Shown here: one piece after another, positions 4,931-6,663 of the stretch
Layout of the letters: each line of letters starts with the position of its first letter
How positions within the stretch are numbered: position 1 is the stretch's first letter
Source: Ectothiorhodospiraceae bacterium
Lineage (GTDB): Bacteria; Pseudomonadota; Gammaproteobacteria; Nitrococcales; AK92
DNA: 6,663 nt
Reading direction: 5' to 3'
Assembly: GCA_029263635.1 (NCBI GenBank)
Contig: JAJUFY010000125.1
Location: 1-6,663, forward strand
Notes under the pieces: generated by a model
The model's input: the letters and a program-made list of their open reading frames with translations, nothing else
The model's database searches: none
Told to the model about the DNA's origin: nothing
Translations under genes and position numbers: made by a program

Positions 4931-6663
4931 CAGTCCTCCTCTGGCGGCTGGGGCGGGCGCGGCAGCCTATGGCTGCGGATCGACTGGTGAGCCAGTGCGA
5001 TCAGGATCAGCGCGGTGGCACCCACCACCAGCGCGAACACGCCCAGATCGAAGAACATCGCGCTCGCCAGCGGGACAGGCCCGAGCACTGGCAGGTCCAG
5101 ATAGCGCGTGTGAGAAGTCAGGAAGGGATGCGCCACCAGCCAGGCACCGAGGCCGGTGGCGAGCGCCAGCAGCAGGCCGACGCCGATCCAGCGCACCGGA
5201 TGGATGCGCAGCCGCGCTTCCACCCAGCGGGTGCCGCTTGCCATATACTGCACGATGAAGGCCACTGCCATGGTCAGCCCGGCGACGAACCCACCGCCCG
5301 GCAGGTTGTGTCCACGCAGCAGCAGGTACACGGCGAAGGCGCTCATCACCGGGAACATCAGCCGCATCAGCAGCCCGGTGATCAGCATGTAGTTGGCGGC
5401 GGTATAACCCGGCTGCCGGTTCGGATGCGCTTCGTCGAAGGCGTTCTGCACCCGCTGCTGCTCCGGCATTTCTATGCTCTCCGGCGCCGGCCGGAAGCGC
5501 CGCAGCAGGGCGTAGACCGTCAGCGCGACAATGCCAAGCACGGTGATCTCACCGAGCGTATCGAAGCCGCGGAAGTCCACCAGGATGACGTTGACCACGT
5601 TGGTGCCGCCGCCTTCGGTGTAGGCACGCTCCAGGAAGAACCGGGAGATGGTTTCCGGCAGGGGCCGGGTCATCATCGCGTAGGCCAGCAGAGCCATGCC
5701 GGCGCCGACGATGATCGCGACCAGCAGGTCGCTGCCCCGGCGCAGGCGGGTGAGCAGCGACACCGCCGGCTCGGCTTCCGGGATGCGCTTGGGCAGCCAG
5801 CGCAGGCCCAGCAGGATCAGCACGGTGGTGACGACTTCCACCAGCAGCTGGGTCAGCGCCAGATCCGGCGCCGACAGCCAGACGAAGGTGATGCAGGTCA
5901 CCAGGCCGGCGCCGCCCATGAGGATCAGGGCCACCAATCGGTGGAATTTGGCCTGATAGGCGGCGCCGACGGCGCAGACCGCGCCGACCAGCCACAGCAG
6001 CGCGAATGCCGGCTCGACGGGCGTCGTGTTCAGCTGTGCCGGCAGCAGATAGACCCCTCCTGCCGCCGCGATTCCGGCGATGAACGCCACGCCGACCTGC
6101 AGCCGTAGCTGCGGCTGCAGCCGCCGGGTGCTCAGCAGCGCTTCCAGTGGCCGGGCGATACGCCAGGACAGGATTACCAGGGTGCGCTCGAAGATCCGCT
6201 GGCCGGCCAGCCGGCGTACCAGCGGCGTGCCCTCGATGCCGCGCCGCAGGTAGTTCTGCAGCAGCAGGTAGAGGCCGACCCCGCCTCCCAGCGCGAGCAG
6301 GCTCATCAGCAGCGGCAGGTTGAAGCCGTGCCAGACCGCCAGGCTGTAAGTCGGGGTATCGGCGCCCAGCATTCCCGCCACCGCCACGTCCAGGAACTGC
6401 CCGACCGAGCGGCCTGGAATGATGCCGACCACCAGGCAGGCCAGCACCAGCAGCTCGACCGGGAAGCGCATCCAGTGCGGCGGTTCGTGCGGCGTGCGCG
6501 GCAGGTCGGTAGCCGGCGGGCCGAAGAAGGCGCCGTGGATGAAGCGCAGCGAATAGGTCACGCTGAACACGCCGTAGAGCAGCGCGGCATAGGGCAGCAC
6601 CGCTTCCAGGGTCTGCAGGGGTGCGGTGGCGAGCAGCGCCTCCGTGAAGAACATCTCCTTGGA
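4930..6663 (-). CDS. mrpA: Fused monovalent cation/H+ antiporter subunit A/B (MrpA'), N terminus missing
   Basis: The visible 577 residues are the C-terminal part of the largest Mrp subunit; the gene enters from the right edge. The first residues, SKEMFFTE, are the MrpA/NuoL-type lysine motif in a membrane segment, so perhaps 400 residues are missing (inferred from full-length MrpA). Counting from the first visible residue: the end of the NuoL-like domain; a DUF4040/MbhD-like region at about 230-293 with APDLALTQLLVE, whose E276 may be a conserved transport glutamate; an MbhE-like region at about 310-387 with NVVNVILVDFRGFDTLGE (355-372); a hydrophilic linker (390-420); then a full MnhB/MrpB domain at about 424-561 with LRGHNLPGGGFVAGL (449-463). 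There is no stop between the A and B parts, the fusion typical of proteobacterial group 2 Mrp/Pha systems. The ATG at 6654 is internal, not the start. The stop overlaps the mrpC start. Confidence 0.96.
   Translation of the reverse strand, partial: SKEMFFTEALLATAPLQTLEAVLPYAALLYGVFSVTYSLRFIHGAFFGPPATDLPRTPHEPPHWMRFPVELLVLACLVVGIIPGRSVGQFLDVAVAGMLGADTPTYSLAVWHGFNLPLLMSLLALGGGVGLYLLLQNYLRRGIEGTPLVRRLAGQRIFERTLVILSWRIARPLEALLSTRRLQPQLRLQVGVAFIAGIAAAGGVYLLPAQLNTTPVEPAFALLWLVGAVCAVGAAYQAKFHRLVALILMGGAGLVTCITFVWLSAPDLALTQLLVEVVTTVLILLGLRWLPKRIPEAEPAVSLLTRLRRGSDLLVAIIVGAGMALLAYAMMTRPLPETISRFFLERAYTEGGGTNVVNVILVDFRGFDTLGEITVLGIVALTVYALLRRFRPAPESIEMPEQQRVQNAFDEAHPNRQPGYTAANYMLITGLLMRLMFPVMSAFAVYLLLRGHNLPGGGFVAGLTMAVAFIVQYMASGTRWVEARLRIHPVRWIGVGLLLALATGLGAWLVAHPFLTSHTRYLDLPVLGPVPLASAMFFDLGVFALVVGATALILIALAHQSIRSHRLPRPPQPPEED
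4935..4940 (-). promoter_or_regulatory. Shine-Dalgarno sequence for mrpC
   Basis: The full consensus AGGAGG lies inside the end of mrpA', four bases before the mrpC ATG. The strong match probably compensates for the short spacing and supports re-initiation after the overlapping mrpA' stop. Confidence 0.75.

Noticed and set aside
2941..5000. Many CAG/CAGCAG runs on the plus strand, suggestive of a trinucleotide repeat.
   Set aside because: They are CTG leucine codons in membrane segments on the minus strand; they are scattered and in frame, not a tandem array.
4969..6108. A 379-codon plus-strand open frame, with similar ones at 3783-4556 and 3054-3641.
   Set aside because: These are antisense shadows of mrpA' and mrpD. 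Their Gln- and His-rich products come from the leucine CTG codons of membrane proteins read in reverse.
6652..6654. ATG preceded by GGAG, looking like the start of a 574-residue gene.
   Set aside because: The codons before it read Ser-Lys-Glu, completing the SKEMFFTE motif of MrpA, so the frame continues beyond the window and the GGAG is coding sequence.

Overview
The window is GC-rich bacterial DNA in which every supportable gene lies on the minus strand, so the genes read from right to left. The UbiD protein resembles the E. coli enzyme closely from my memory of that sequence, and the cation antiporter has the fused-A/B 'group 2' layout common in Proteobacteria. A gammaproteobacterium is therefore the most likely source; I cannot name the genus.

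Layout in transcription order: (1) 6663-1833 holds a six-gene Mrp/Mnh/Pha-type monovalent cation/proton antiporter operon: mrpA' (an A+B fusion whose N-terminal part lies beyond the right edge), mrpC, mrpD, mrpE, mrpF and mrpG. Its five junctions all overlap: TGATG at A'/C and ATGA at C/D, D/E, E/F and F/G. Each downstream start has a good Shine-Dalgarno sequence inside the end of the preceding gene. (2) A 54-base gap (1779-1832) carries a GC-rich inverted repeat and a possible promoter. (3) 1778-1008 is an exonuclease III family gene (xthA). (4) Twelve bases later comes ubiD (995 to the left edge), with its C-terminal part missing.

The Mrp subunits form one membrane complex related to the antiporter-like part of respiratory complex I. 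It exchanges Na+ (or K+/Li+) for protons and supports pH and salt homeostasis. MrpA and MrpD are the large channel-like subunits, MrpC is NuoK-like, and MrpB, E, F and G are small partners needed for assembly and transport. xthA (base-excision repair) and ubiD (ubiquinone synthesis) look like a separate housekeeping pair; that they share a transcript is inferred from spacing alone.

I found no RNA gene, mobile element, CRISPR array or undescribed system. The region is nearly fully coding, and the long plus-strand open frames are best explained as shadows of these genes. The main items worth a second look are the mrpG-xthA gap, where the spacing would give an almost leaderless xthA message, and the consistently coupled mrp junctions.
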